Counted from the stretch's first letter, positions 1 through 8,684 are shown. The stretch is DNA of 64,000 nt from Shimia marina (GCF_001458175.1 NZ_CYPW01000009.1:23769-87768); one strand, 5' to 3'. Numbers and translations are program-made. The notes: generated by a model not told the origin, from the sequence alone.

Positions 1-648
1 GTGATTGGGGATAGTGGTGGCATTGGCGCGGCTGTGGCACAGGCGCTTCGGGCAAAGGGCGGGGAGGTTGTTGGTCTCTCACGCAGTCGGGATGGTTTCG
101 ATCTGACGCAGCCGGAACAGGCGGATCGCGCGCTATCGGCGCTCACTGGGGCGTTTGATCTGATTTTTGTGGCTTCGGGGGCTCTGACGGTCACACGCAC
201 AGGACCAGAAAAATCTCTGCGTGATCTGAGTGCAGAGGAACTGGCGGCGCAATTTGCGGTCAACACAATTGGGCCTGCTTTGGTGCTCAAACATGCGGCG
301 CGCTTACTGCCCCGTAGGGAGCGCGGTGTTTTTGCAGCCCTGTCGGCGCGGGTTGGGTCGATTGGCGATAATCGCGCAGGGGGCTGGTATTCTTATCGCG
401 CCTCAAAGGCGGCGCTCAATCAGATTGTCCATTCTGGGGCCATTGAACTGGCGCGCAGTCACAAGCAGGCAGTCTGTGTGGCGCTGCATCCCGGCACGGT
501 CGAGACCGCTTTTACGGCCAATTATCCCAGCCATGAAAAACACTCCGCGCAGACCGCCGCCGTGAAGTTGCTTGCGGTGCTTGATGGATTGAAGGCTGAG
601 GACAGCGGCGGGTTCTTTGACTACTCTGGTGCAAAGGTTGTCTGGTAG
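1..648 (+). CDS. SDR family oxidoreductase, 5'-truncated by window edge
   Basis: Short-chain dehydrogenase/reductase, probably of the C-factor/YciK-like branch; substrate unknown. The visible 215 residues begin inside the nucleotide-binding motif (IGDSGGIG, fitting GxxxGxG), so the true start lies a few codons left of the window and the GTG at base 1 is simply the motif valine. The catalytic YxxxK appears as YRASK about residue 130, preceded by a serine-containing strand (SARVGSIGD). A PG segment (LHPGTVETAF) follows, as is usual after the active site. The gene ends just before a strong hairpin terminator and converges on the MORN-repeat gene. Family assignment is safe; the reaction cannot be stated. 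Confidence 0.85.
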   Translation: MIGDSGGIGAAVAQALRAKGGEVVGLSRSRDGFDLTQPEQADRALSALTGAFDLIFVASGALTVTRTGPEKSLRDLSAEELAAQFAVNTIGPALVLKHAARLLPRRERGVFAALSARVGSIGDNRAGGWYSYRASKAALNQIVHSGAIELARSHKQAVCVALHPGTVETAFTANYPSHEKHSAQTAAVKLLAVLDGLKAEDSGGFFDYSGAKVVW

Positions 649-658
649 CCCATAAAAA

Positions 659-682
659 AGCCGCGCAGAGGGGCGCGGCTTT
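659..682 (+). terminator. Rho-independent terminator of the SDR gene, probably bidirectional
   Basis: Eight-base-pair GC-rich stem (AGCCGCGC at 659-666 with GCGCGGCT at 673-680), loop AGAGGG, preceded by an A-run and followed by a short T-run. It sits between two convergent genes, so it can serve both the SDR gene and the MORN-repeat gene. Confidence 0.75.
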
Positions 683-705
683 GCTGCTTCACGGAAATAG
701 AGGGG

Positions 706-2112
706 TCAGCCGTCGTTTTGTGGGGCGGCTTCGGAGAGGGTGCCATCGCTCCAGTTTCCGCTGCGCTCCTCGCCGGAGGCGTATTTCATCGTGCCTTCTC
801 CCTGACGTTTGCCGGCTTTGAATGTGCCTTCATAGACGTCGCCATTGGCATAGGTTGCGGTGCCGACACCGTCGATTTCGCCATTTTGCCACTCGCCCGC
901 ATATTTGAAGCCGTCCGGCATGACAATTTCGCCAATGCCGTGGCGCTGACCGGCGGTGAATTGGCCTGTGTAGACTGTGCCATCTGCATAGGAGGCTTTG
1001 CCCATGCCCTCGCGCTGGCCATTTTGCCATTCGCCTTCGTAGCGATAGCCATCGGCATAGGTCATCACGCCACGACCGTGGTTTTTGGCGCTTTGAAATT
1101 CACCTTCATAGATGAGACCATTGGAATAAGTCGCTTTGCCAACACCATCAATCACGCCAGCTTTCCAATCCCCCTCATAGGTTGAATTGTCTGTATAGGT
1201 GATTTTGCCCTGACCATCGGCCAGATCATCCTTGAATTGACCAATATAGATGGAGCCGTCCGGGTAGGTGACTTTGCCATTGCCTTCGATGTGGCCACCC
1301 ACCCAGTTGCCTGTGTAGACATAGCCGTCAGTGCCGGTGAAAGTGCCGTCGCCATGGCGCAGGTCGGCTTGAAAATCACCTGCATATGTGTCGCCATTGG
1401 CATAGGTCACGGTGCCCTGTCCCTGACGCTGACCGCCCACAAGCTGACCAACATAGATGTCGCCATTGGGTTGTGTCAGGGTGCCATCGCCTTCGATCTG
1501 ACCTGCGGCCCATGTGCCTTCGTAAATCAGCCCACCGGGCATTGTCAGACGGCCCTGGCCTGCGCGCTCACCTGCTTTGATCTCACCGTCATAAATGGTG
1601 CCGTCTTTGTAGGTGATTTTGCCAAGGCCTTCTTTGACACCATTGATCCAATCCCCTTCGTAGCGATAGCCCGCCGGGCTGATCATCACACCTTTGCCGT
1701 GGTGATTGGCATTTTGGAAGCTGCCTTCATAACGCACGCCATTGGCATAGAGCGCCACCCCTGTTCCGGTGATCTTACCGTCGGACCAGTCGCCTTCGTA
1801 GGTGCCGCCATCTGTGAAGGTGATTTTGCCAAAACCATCGGGTTTGCCTTTGGCAAAGCTGCCTTCATAGACGGAGCCATTTGGGAAACGGGCGAGGCCT
1901 TGTCCGCGAATTTCGCCGTCGATCCATTCCCCTTCATATTCATAGCCATTGGGCAAACGGTAAGTGCCGGTTCCGTGTTGAAGCCCACCTTTGAAGGTGC
2001 CTTCGTATACGCCGCCGTCGTCATATTGCTTGGTCAGAACTTGGCTGTCCTGCGCGAAGGCCGATGTGCCTACCAGCAGGATGGCTAGAGTAAGTGCCTG
2101 AGTTCTTCTCAT
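706..2112 (-). CDS. Exported MORN-repeat protein (18 repeats plus one degenerate)
   Basis: 468 residues with a cleavable signal peptide (residues 1-20, ending SAFA|QD), then from residue 35 an unbroken run of 23-residue MORN repeats of the form YEGxxxxGxxxGxG. I count 18 good copies and a degenerate nineteenth (ERSGNW). The position after YxG alternates between F and W, so the working unit looks like a 46-residue pair. Repeats 1-9 (residues 35-241) align register-for-register with repeats 10-18 (242-448), showing an internal duplication of 207 residues. MORN arrays form elongated beta-hairpin scaffolds, often near membranes; here a periplasmic or surface role is inferred from the signal peptide. 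No enzymatic domain is seen. Transcribed alone, divergent from nadE. Confidence 0.85.
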   Translation of the reverse strand: MRRTQALTLAILLVGTSAFAQDSQVLTKQYDDGGVYEGTFKGGLQHGTGTYRLPNGYEYEGEWIDGEIRGQGLARFPNGSVYEGSFAKGKPDGFGKITFTDGGTYEGDWSDGKITGTGVALYANGVRYEGSFQNANHHGKGVMISPAGYRYEGDWINGVKEGLGKITYKDGTIYDGEIKAGERAGQGRLTMPGGLIYEGTWAAGQIEGDGTLTQPNGDIYVGQLVGGQRQGQGTVTYANGDTYAGDFQADLRHGDGTFTGTDGYVYTGNWVGGHIEGNGKVTYPDGSIYIGQFKDDLADGQGKITYTDNSTYEGDWKAGVIDGVGKATYSNGLIYEGEFQSAKNHGRGVMTYADGYRYEGEWQNGQREGMGKASYADGTVYTGQFTAGQRHGIGEIVMPDGFKYAGEWQNGEIDGVGTATYANGDVYEGTFKAGKRQGEGTMKYASGEERSGNWSDGTLSEAAPQNDG

Positions 2113-2327
2113 AATTTTGGACCCGAATTTTCCCCAAATCTGCCATGCGTTGTAGAGCAGGGCGTTAACATGATTTTAGGCCAAGGGCTCTTTCGGAGCA
2201 AACGGTTTTGCGAGATCACGCACAAAGGGCGCGAAACTTCCTCTTTCGTGAAGGTATGCTTTGCACTTTTCCTCGCTGTGATCTCTGCTACATCTCATCT
2301 CAAAGCTGTTGGCACAGGAGAGCAGAT

Positions 2328-3986
2328 ATGGCCGATACATTCCGTTTGACGTTGGCACAGGCCAATCCGGTCATGGGGGATTTGGCGGGCAATGCCGATA
2401 AAGTGCGTGAAATATGGGCGCAGGCCAAGGCAGCCGGCGCAGATATGGTGGCCTTTCCTGAAATGTTCATCGTGGGCTACAACGCGCAGGATCTGATCCT
2501 CAAGCCGGCGTTGCAGGATGCTGCGGTGGCCGAAATTGAGGCGCTGGCACGGGAGTGTGCCGAGGGGCCGGTTGTGACGGTTGGCGGGCCGCTGCGCGAA
2601 AATGGCGATCTGTTTAATGCCTATTTTGTGCTCAAAGGTGGTAAGATTGCGCATATTCAACGCAAGCACCATTTGCCCAATTACACGGTCTTTGATGAAA
2701 AGCGTCTCTTTGCACAGGGCCCTATGGGCGGCCCTTATGACGTGAATGGGGTGCGGGTGGGTTCGCCGATCTGCGAAGATGCCTGGTTTGAAGACGTGCC
2801 GGAAACCTTGGAGGAAACCGGGGCGGAAATCCTCGTGGTGCCCAATGGCTCCCCTTACTACCGTGACAAGTTTGACCGGCGCATCAACCATATGGTGGCG
2901 CGGGTGATCGAAACCGGGTTGCCTCTGGTCTATCTCAATATGGTGGGCGGGCAGGACGATCAGGTGTTTGATGGCGGCTCTTTTGTTCTCAATCCCGGTG
3001 GGCAGCTGGCGATGCAGTTGCCGGTGTTTGATGAGGCGGTGGCCCATATTGATTTTGAGCGCACTGCGGATGGGTGGCGGTGTCAGGACGCGCCCAAGGC
3101 GGTTTTGCCTGCCGGCGAAGAGCAGGATTATCGCGTCTGTGTTGAAGCGCTGCGCGATTATATGGGCAAGAGTGGTTTCAAGAAGGTGCTGCTTGGGCTG
3201 TCTGGCGGCATCGACAGCGCGCTGGTGGCCACCATTGCGGTGGATGCGTTGGGGGCTGAGAATGTGCGCTGTGTGATGTTGCCATCTGAGTATACCTCGC
3301 AAGGCTCATTGGATGACGCCGAAGACATCGCCAAGCGTCTCGGCGTGCATTACGACTATGTGCCCATCGCCGAAGGGCGCGCGGCAATCACCAATACGCT
3401 GGCACCGCTTTTTGCGGGCATGGAAGAGGGTCTGGCCGAAGAAAACATCCAGAGCCGTCTGCGCGGGTTGCTGTTGATGGCCATGTCCAACAAATTTGGC
3501 GAGATGCTGCTGACCACGGGCAATAAATCGGAGGTCGCGGTGGGCTATGCCACGATTTATGGCGATATGGCGGGTGGCTATAACCCGATCAAAGACATGT
3601 ATAAAACCCGTGTGTTTGAGACCTCGCGTTGGCGCAATGCGGTGCATCGCGACTGGATGATGGGGCCAGAGGGTGAGGTTATTCCGGTGAACATCATCGA
3701 CAAGCCGCCCTCTGCGGAGCTGCGCCCGGATCAGAAGGATGAAGACAGTCTGCCGCCTTATGACGTGCTGGATGCGATCCTTTACATGCTGGTGGATGAG
3801 GATAAATCCGTCGCCGATTGTGTGGCCGCCGGATATGATCGGGACACTGTTAAGCGGGTGGAGCATCTGGTCTACATCAGCGAGTACAAACGCTTTCAGT
3901 CTGCCCCCGGTGCGCGGTTGAGCAAGAAAGCCTTTTGGCTGGATCGCCGCTATCCGATTGTGAACCGGTTCCGCGATCCAAGCTGA
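2328..3986 (+). CDS. nadE: Glutamine-dependent NAD+ synthetase
   Basis: Last step of NAD biosynthesis: ATP-dependent amidation of deamido-NAD with ammonia from glutamine. The 552-residue two-domain form is seen. The N-terminal nitrilase-like glutaminase carries the E-K-C triad at E45 (FPEM), K113 (QRKHHLP) and C149 (PICEDAW). The C-terminal synthetase carries the PP-loop motif SGGIDS at 292-297. The start at 2328 is preferred over upstream in-frame codons because it follows AGGAG (2316-2320) at good spacing and begins directly with the conserved first strand. Monocistronic as far as can be seen; a 215-base divergent intergenic region separates it from the MORN-repeat gene. Confidence 0.96.
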   Translation: MADTFRLTLAQANPVMGDLAGNADKVREIWAQAKAAGADMVAFPEMFIVGYNAQDLILKPALQDAAVAEIEALARECAEGPVVTVGGPLRENGDLFNAYFVLKGGKIAHIQRKHHLPNYTVFDEKRLFAQGPMGGPYDVNGVRVGSPICEDAWFEDVPETLEETGAEILVVPNGSPYYRDKFDRRINHMVARVIETGLPLVYLNMVGGQDDQVFDGGSFVLNPGGQLAMQLPVFDEAVAHIDFERTADGWRCQDAPKAVLPAGEEQDYRVCVEALRDYMGKSGFKKVLLGLSGGIDSALVATIAVDALGAENVRCVMLPSEYTSQGSLDDAEDIAKRLGVHYDYVPIAEGRAAITNTLAPLFAGMEEGLAEENIQSRLRGLLLMAMSNKFGEMLLTTGNKSEVAVGYATIYGDMAGGYNPIKDMYKTRVFETSRWRNAVHRDWMMGPEGEVIPVNIIDKPPSAELRPDQKDEDSLPPYDVLDAILYMLVDEDKSVADCVAAGYDRDTVKRVEHLVYISEYKRFQSAPGARLSKKAFWLDRRYPIVNRFRDPS

Positions 3987-4029
3987 CGCGTGTAAAGCGC
4001 GGCAAAAACGTAATTCAGTTCAATTGAGC

Positions 4030-4066
4030 AGAGGAGCCCGTAGCCTGAATTGGCGTGGGCTTCTCT
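4030..4066 (+). terminator. Possible stem-loop terminator after nadE
   Basis: Arms 4030-4040 and 4056-4066 pair over 11 positions (two G-T wobbles), with an inner GCC/GGC pair. No immediate T-run follows, so intrinsic termination is uncertain; the position 43 bases after the nadE stop is what suggests the role. Confidence 0.4.
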
Positions 4067-4152
4067 GAAAATTTCTAGTTTCCTTTTTCGGATCCAGAAC
4101 TCCTTTATTCTTTTTATGCTATCGTGCCAGTAAACGGTCATCAGAGGGCGCC

Positions 4153-4857
4153 ATGCGTGTTACAAATACTCGGCAGAAGTGGCTTTTTGTTCTTATTGTT
4201 ACGGCGAGTTCCGTTCTGGCTTCGCTGATCATTACAGCGTTTTTGTCACCAACGGGGCTGAGTTCTGTCGCCTTCATTCCCGCGGTATCGGTTCCGTTGA
4301 TTGTTGCTCCGATCGCCTCCTATGTGGCGGCGCAGATGATGTTGCGGATTTATGAACTGAATGCGCGTCTGACCTATCTTGCGACCCATGATCAGATGAC
4401 CGGACTTTTAAATCGGGGCGCGTTTTTTGAGCGACTGGAAGATCTCGGAAGACAGAGATCTGGGGCGCTGATGATGGCCGATATCGATAAGTTCAAAAAT
4501 ATCAATGACACGTTTGGGCATGACGTAGGTGACAAAGTGATTTGTTCCGTGGCCAAGACGATCCATGCGCAAGCGGGCCAAGGCAGCGTGGTTGCACGAT
4601 TTGGGGGGGAGGAATTTGTGGCCTTCTGTCCGGGCGTTATTGCGGAGGATGCCGTGGCTTTGGCGGAATTGGTGCGTGCCGCTGTGGCGCAGCAGGAGGT
4701 GCATTTGGAAGGAGAGGTTTTGAAAGTGACCGTTTCCATTGGTCTCAAGCCTATGGGGGAGGCCTGTGATGTTGATCAGGCGCTCACATCGGCGGATCAG
4801 GCGCTGTACGTGGCCAAACGTGATGGGCGTAACAAGGTGGTGTCCCAAGCCGCTTAA
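4153..4857 (+). CDS. Membrane-bound GGDEF-domain diguanylate cyclase
   Basis: 234 residues: two N-terminal transmembrane segments (about 10-30 and 40-62), a short linker, and one GGDEF domain from about residue 72. The metal-binding aspartate is in MADID (about 110) and the signature is GGEEF at 151-155, a catalytically competent variant, so c-di-GMP synthesis from two GTP is likely. The product-inhibition I-site (RxxD five residues before GGEEF) is absent: those positions are GQGS. There is no recognisable sensory domain beyond the membrane helices. Start chosen at ATG 4153 behind AGAGGG. Stands alone between nadE and the convergent gltX. Confidence 0.9.
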   Translation: MRVTNTRQKWLFVLIVTASSVLASLIITAFLSPTGLSSVAFIPAVSVPLIVAPIASYVAAQMMLRIYELNARLTYLATHDQMTGLLNRGAFFERLEDLGRQRSGALMMADIDKFKNINDTFGHDVGDKVICSVAKTIHAQAGQGSVVARFGGEEFVAFCPGVIAEDAVALAELVRAAVAQQEVHLEGEVLKVTVSIGLKPMGEACDVDQALTSADQALYVAKRDGRNKVVSQAA

Positions 4858-4894
4858 GCTAACGCTCAGGTGGTGCCCCAGAGGGTGGCAAAGA

Positions 4895-4924
4895 AAAAGG
4901 CGCTCCAGTGGGGAGCGCCTTTTC
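4895..4924 (+). terminator. Bidirectional terminator between the GGDEF gene and gltX
   Basis: Twelve-base-pair stem (4895-4906 with 4912-4923), short loop, A-run on the left and T-run on the right; TTTTCTTG follows. It suits both convergent genes. Confidence 0.8.
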
Positions 4925-4944
4925 TTGTTTTTGCAATATGGCGA

Positions 4945-6270
4945 TCAGCCGCGTGCTTTGATGACCTGTAGCAGTGGCATCAGGGAGGCCATGTCTGGAC
5001 CATTTTTCTGACCCGTCAGAGCCTTGCGCAGCGGCATGAAGAGGCCGCGGCCTTTGCGGCCTGTGGCCTCTTTGACGGCGGCTGTCCATGTGGACCATGT
5101 GTCGTCGTCAAACGGACCTTCGGGCAGGAGTTTCATGGCTTCTGCAATGAACTCTTTATCCTCGTCGTCAATCTCTGGCTCGGCCCCATTGGTGTAGAGA
5201 TCCCACCATTTGCCCAAGTCGTTGAGCGTGGTGATATTGTCGCGGGTCACGTTCCAGAAACGCTCGGCCTTGTCGGCGGGCACACCCACTGCGGTGATGG
5301 CGTCGGCCACCTCTGCGAGGGGTTTTTCGTGAAGCACTTTGGCGGTCAGCGGGTAGAGATCGTTCACGTCAAACTTGGTGGGCGCGGCACCGAATTTGGA
5401 GGTGTCAAAGCCCTCGGCGATTTCGTCAAGATTGGCGCGCAGTTCCACCGGATCAGAGCTGCCCAGACGGGCCATCAGGCTCAGCAGCGCCATGGGCTCC
5501 ACACCCGCTTCACGCAGATCGCGAAGCGCCAATGTGCCAAGGCGTTTGGAGAGCGCCTCGCCCTGTGGGCCGGTCAGCAGGGAATGGTGTGCAAAGTTTG
5601 GCACAGCGCCGCCCAGTGCTTCGATGATCTGAATTTGGGTGGCGGTGTTGGTCACGTGGTCAGAGCCGCGCACAACATCGGTGATGCCGTAGTCGATGTC
5701 GTCACAGACCGAAGCCAGCGTATAGAGGAACTGACCATCTGCGCGGATCAGCACCGGATCAGAAACGGAGGCCGCGTCAATCGAGCGGTCTCCCAGAATG
5801 CCGTCTGTCCACTCAATTCGGGCGTGATCGAGTTTGAAGCGCCAGTGGCCGTTGCCGCGCTCTTCGCGCAGTTTGGCCTTTTCATCGTCAGACAGCGCCA
5901 GTGCGGCACGGTCGTAGACCGGAGGCTTGCCCATGTTGAGCTGTTTCTTACGCTTCAGATCCAGTTCCGTTGGTGTTTCAAAACACTCATAGAAGCGGCC
6001 CATGTCGCGCAGTTGCTGCGCAGCATCTTCATAGCGCTCCAACCGGTCAGATTGCTTTTCGATGCGGTCCCATGTCAGGCCAAGCCATTCGAGGTCTTGC
6101 TGAATGGCATCCACATATTCCTGCTTGCTGCGCTCTGGGTCTGTGTCATCGATGCGCAGAATAAAGGTGCCGCCGGCTTTGCGGGCGATCAGGTAGTTCA
6201 TCAGCGCAGTGCGCAGGTTGCCAACGTGAATATAGCCAGTGGGCGAGGGGGCGAAACGGGTGGTGGTCAT
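4945..6270 (-). CDS. gltX: Glutamyl-tRNA synthetase
   Basis: Class I aminoacyl-tRNA synthetase of 441 residues charging tRNA with glutamate. The HIGH signature appears as SPTGYIHVGN near the N-terminus and the KMSKS loop as ALSKRLG in the middle. The C-terminal anticodon-binding region is present but the protein is somewhat shorter than the roughly 470-residue enterobacterial enzyme. Start at 6270 (MTTTRFAPSPTG) is favoured over an ATG 17 codons upstream because AGGAG lies just before it. Alphaproteobacteria often carry two gltX paralogues and use a non-discriminating enzyme with GatCAB; which copy this is cannot be told here. Confidence 0.93.
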   Translation of the reverse strand: MTTTRFAPSPTGYIHVGNLRTALMNYLIARKAGGTFILRIDDTDPERSKQEYVDAIQQDLEWLGLTWDRIEKQSDRLERYEDAAQQLRDMGRFYECFETPTELDLKRKKQLNMGKPPVYDRAALALSDDEKAKLREERGNGHWRFKLDHARIEWTDGILGDRSIDAASVSDPVLIRADGQFLYTLASVCDDIDYGITDVVRGSDHVTNTATQIQIIEALGGAVPNFAHHSLLTGPQGEALSKRLGTLALRDLREAGVEPMALLSLMARLGSSDPVELRANLDEIAEGFDTSKFGAAPTKFDVNDLYPLTAKVLHEKPLAEVADAITAVGVPADKAERFWNVTRDNITTLNDLGKWWDLYTNGAEPEIDDEDKEFIAEAMKLLPEGPFDDDTWSTWTAAVKEATGRKGRGLFMPLRKALTGQKNGPDMASLMPLLQVIKARG

Positions 6271-6473
6271 CAGATTCTCCTGTTGGGGTTTCCATTTCCA
6301 CAAGTTGCGCGTCTTGTCCACTGTTCGGGCTGTTTTGCGCTTATTTCACAGGTGACACCGTATGCCCCACGCCGTGTCACCTTTGTGTGAAAATGCATCC
6401 AAACACTGGGGCTTTGCGTAACAACGCTATTACATTCAACAGACGATATTTTGACAGCAGCGGGAGAGGACCA

Positions 6474-7409
6474 ATGTCAAATAAGACTGGAGTGACGCGG
6501 CGTGGATTGATTGCGGGTGCGGCGGCGGTGCCGATTGCGGCCACCATTGCACCGCAAATGGCGCGGGCCAAAGCGGAGATGAAGGGGGTTGGCATGACCC
6601 GTTTTAACCGCATGAAGCTTGGCAATTTTGAAGTCACCACTTTGCTGGTGGGCACAAGAACCGTTGAAAACCCGCAAAACATTTTTGGTATGAATGTCAG
6701 TGGTGAAGAGTTTGCGGAGGTCTCTGCGGCAGCCAATATACCAACCGACGCGGCGCAGTTCTTCTTTACGCCAACCGTGGTGAACACCGGTAATGAGCTT
6801 GTCTTGTTTGACGCAGGGCTGAGCCCGGAGAGCATCACTGGCGCTCTGGAGGCGGCGGGATATGCGGCGGATCAGATCGACACAGTGGTGATCACCCACA
6901 TGCATGGAGACCACGTTGGGGGTGTGGCCGGTGAAAACGGTGTGACATTTGCCAATGCGAAGCATGTCACCGGGCGTGTGGAATTTGATGCTTGGGCCGC
7001 AAGTGACAGCAATAAGGCCTTTGAGGGCAAGATCCGCCCAAATGCAGAGCGCTTTGACATGATTGAAGCCGGTGCCAGCGTGGCCAGCGGGATTACGGCG
7101 GAAGCTGCCTTTGGTCATACGCCTGGCCATATGGCTTATCGCATCGAGAGTGAGGGCAAGCAGCTTATGATTGCTGCGGATTTTGCCAATCACTATGTCT
7201 GGTCGCTGGCTTATCCGGACTGGGAAGTGAAATTTGACCGCGACAAGGCCGCCGCCGCAGCGACCCGTCGTAAGATGCTGGACATGCTGGCTGCGGATCA
7301 GATTCCCTTTGTGGGCTACCACATGCCCTGGCCCGGTGTGGGATATGTTGAAACACATGACGGTGGCTATAAATACGCGCCTGCCAGCTATCAATTGATG
7401 CTTGGCTGA
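6474..7409 (+). CDS. Tat-exported metallo-beta-lactamase-fold hydrolase
   Basis: 311 residues. A twin-arginine signal (TRRGLIAG followed by an alanine-rich stretch, residues 8-32) predicts folded export to the periplasm. The mature part has the MBL zinc motif THMHGDHVGG (HxHxDH), followed by further histidine sites in GHTPGH and a late aspartate (AADFANHY), as in lactonase- and glyoxalase-II-like members. The substrate is unknown; an N-acyl-homoserine lactonase or arylsulfatase-like role is possible but not shown. Start at ATG 6474 follows the strong site GGGAGAGGA. Divergent from gltX, with about 200 bases between. Confidence 0.88.
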   Translation: MSNKTGVTRRGLIAGAAAVPIAATIAPQMARAKAEMKGVGMTRFNRMKLGNFEVTTLLVGTRTVENPQNIFGMNVSGEEFAEVSAAANIPTDAAQFFFTPTVVNTGNELVLFDAGLSPESITGALEAAGYAADQIDTVVITHMHGDHVGGVAGENGVTFANAKHVTGRVEFDAWAASDSNKAFEGKIRPNAERFDMIEAGASVASGITAEAAFGHTPGHMAYRIESEGKQLMIAADFANHYVWSLAYPDWEVKFDRDKAAAAATRRKMLDMLAADQIPFVGYHMPWPGVGYVETHDGGYKYAPASYQLMLG

Positions 7410-7413
7410 CGGT

Positions 7414-7460
7414 GCTCTGCGGAGTGTCAGCGGTGTTTGAAGCAGAGCGCTGCTGACACT
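7414..7460. other. Two interlocking inverted repeats (A-B-A'-B')
   Basis: Arm A (GCTCTGC, 7414-7420) matches A' (GCAGAGC, 7442-7448), while arm B (AGTGTCAGC, 7423-7431) matches B' (GCTGACACT, 7452-7460). The order A-B-A'-B' means the stems either exclude one another or form a pseudoknot. It lies between the convergent MBL and AIG2-like genes and lacks a T-run, so it is not a standard terminator. Confidence 0.5.
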
Positions 7461-7500
7461 TTCAGAGACCAAAGAGAGCTTGCTCACCTTTGGATCGGGG

Positions 7501-8082
7501 TCAGTCTATGATTTTGGCACCAAGTGTTTTGAGGTGGTGGTCCACCATTGCGGTTTCTGAGCCTGTGAGCGTTTGATGGCGCGGATAGATTGGTGCGGCG
7601 CGATCATTGTGTATCGGCGCATCCCATCCTTGCGTTGTTGTGAAAAAATCGGCCACGGCGTCTTCGCCCAAACGATGCAGAAATCCCTGTGCGACCACAT
7701 CAATATAGCTCAGCAGGATCGGGTGCTGAATGTCTTCTTCGATTTTGTGATCGGACGAGACCTGATACACCGCAACATCAAGCGCGTCAGACAACGGGTG
7801 TGCCACCTGTGTTGAGATACCAATGCGGTCGTAAGCAAATTCTCTTTCATCCAGTGCGGCCCAATCATTGTTGGGGACTTGAGCGATCAGTCCGTGGATT
7901 TGGCTTGCGGCGTGGCGCTCCACGGACAGGAAGGCAATGGGCCGAAGAGATGTGTGATACCAGACACGGCGCCATCCATGCAGGGTTGCATTATGGGCTT
8001 CATCGTAGCCATGGGTGTGCAAGTTGACGAGGCTGCCGTAGCCGAAGAAGTAAGATCCGCTCATGAGAGTATGACCGACCAT
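7501..8082 (-). CDS. Gamma-glutamylcyclotransferase/AIG2-like family protein
   Basis: 193 residues. The N-terminal FFGYGSLVN matches the substrate-binding YGSL signature of the gamma-glutamylcyclotransferase (AIG2/BtrG) fold, and the glutamate in DEREFAYDR is placed like the catalytic acid of the family. Family enzymes release 5-oxoproline from gamma-glutamyl amines or peptides; the substrate here is unknown. Two starts are possible, ATG 8082 and ATG 8064, neither with a strong ribosome site; 8064 would place YGSL closer to the N-terminus as in relatives. Divergent from the Rrf2 regulator, whose start is less than 100 bases away. Confidence 0.75.
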   Translation of the reverse strand: MVGHTLMSGSYFFGYGSLVNLHTHGYDEAHNATLHGWRRVWYHTSLRPIAFLSVERHAASQIHGLIAQVPNNDWAALDEREFAYDRIGISTQVAHPLSDALDVAVYQVSSDHKIEEDIQHPILLSYIDVVAQGFLHRLGEDAVADFFTTTQGWDAPIHNDRAAPIYPRHQTLTGSETAMVDHHLKTLGAKIID

Positions 8083-8175
8083 GTGTGTTGATCCATGTCA
8101 ATGCCTCACAAAAAGGTGTCTGACAGTATTCTGCCACTTGGCCGCCTTGCGCGGTGCATTGAAGAAGGCAGCCAG

Positions 8176-8622
8176 ATGCGCATCACCAAACGGACCAATA
8201 TTGCCATGCGCGTGCTGATGTTTTGTGCGGCAAACCGTGGACGGTTGGTCACCAAACACGAGATTGCCAAAGCGTGTAACGCATCTGAAAACCACTTGGC
8301 GCAGGTGATCCATCAACTGGCTTTGATGAAGGTTCTGAAAACCCATCGCGGGCGCAATGGGGGGCTTGAGTTGGCGCATGAACCTTCCGAAATTCAGGTG
8401 GGCGCGATTTTTCGGGAGATGGAGGCACCGGTGCCTTTGGCGGAGTGTTTTGCCGATGTGGATGACACCTGTCCTTTGGTGTCTGCCTGTCGTTTGCGGG
8501 ATGCGCTGCATGATGCGGCGGAGGCATTCTACAAAAAGCTTGATGAGGTCACGCTGGACACGCTGACTTGCAACAATCAGGCGTTGCTTAGTATTTTGGC
8601 GCCTGTTCGGTGCTCGGCATAG
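8176..8622 (+). CDS. Rrf2 family regulator, NsrR-like, with three cluster cysteines
   Basis: 148 residues with an N-terminal winged helix (from MRITKRTNIAMRVL to about residue 80, including GGLEL in the wing) and three cysteines spaced C-x7-C-x5-C (ECFADVDDTC...SAC, about residues 94-108) that would hold an iron-sulfur cluster. Sequence style matches NsrR, the nitric-oxide sensor; RirA or IscR are alternatives. An upstream in-frame ATG at 8095 exists, but 8176 begins at the conserved N-terminus and follows GAAGGCAG. It lies upstream of gcvT in the same direction, but a separate promoter and riboswitch intervene, so a link is not implied. Confidence 0.85.
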   Translation: MRITKRTNIAMRVLMFCAANRGRLVTKHEIAKACNASENHLAQVIHQLALMKVLKTHRGRNGGLELAHEPSEIQVGAIFREMEAPVPLAECFADVDDTCPLVSACRLRDALHDAAEAFYKKLDEVTLDTLTCNNQALLSILAPVRCSA

Positions 8623-8684
8623 GCCCGTTCGTGTGCTGCAATAAGCAACGGTGATCGCGCAATAAAATTACGCGATATAGTGAC

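Noticed and set aside
769..2010. Regular 69-base periodicity resembling a tandem repeat or CRISPR array
   Set aside because: The period is 23 codons, differences fall mostly at third positions, and the translation is a MORN array; there are no unique spacers.
2176..2358. 60-codon minus-strand frame between the MORN gene and nadE
   Set aside because: It runs into the start of nadE, lacks a ribosome site and has no protein-like composition.
2295..3302. Long open frame antisense to nadE
   Set aside because: It mirrors a highly conserved gene on the other strand, has no ribosome site or recognisable domain, and is typical of GC-rich codon bias.
3950..4141. 63-codon minus-strand frame in the nadE-GGDEF gap
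   Set aside because: No ribosome site, overlaps the 3' end of nadE, and the gap is better explained by a stem-loop and promoter.
5329..6390. 353-codon open frame antisense to gltX
   Set aside because: No family features; opposite strand encodes GluRS with all motifs.
8095..8176. Longer start of the Rrf2 regulator at 8095
   Set aside because: The extra 27 residues do not resemble the family, while ATG 8176 has a ribosome site and begins at the conserved N-terminus.
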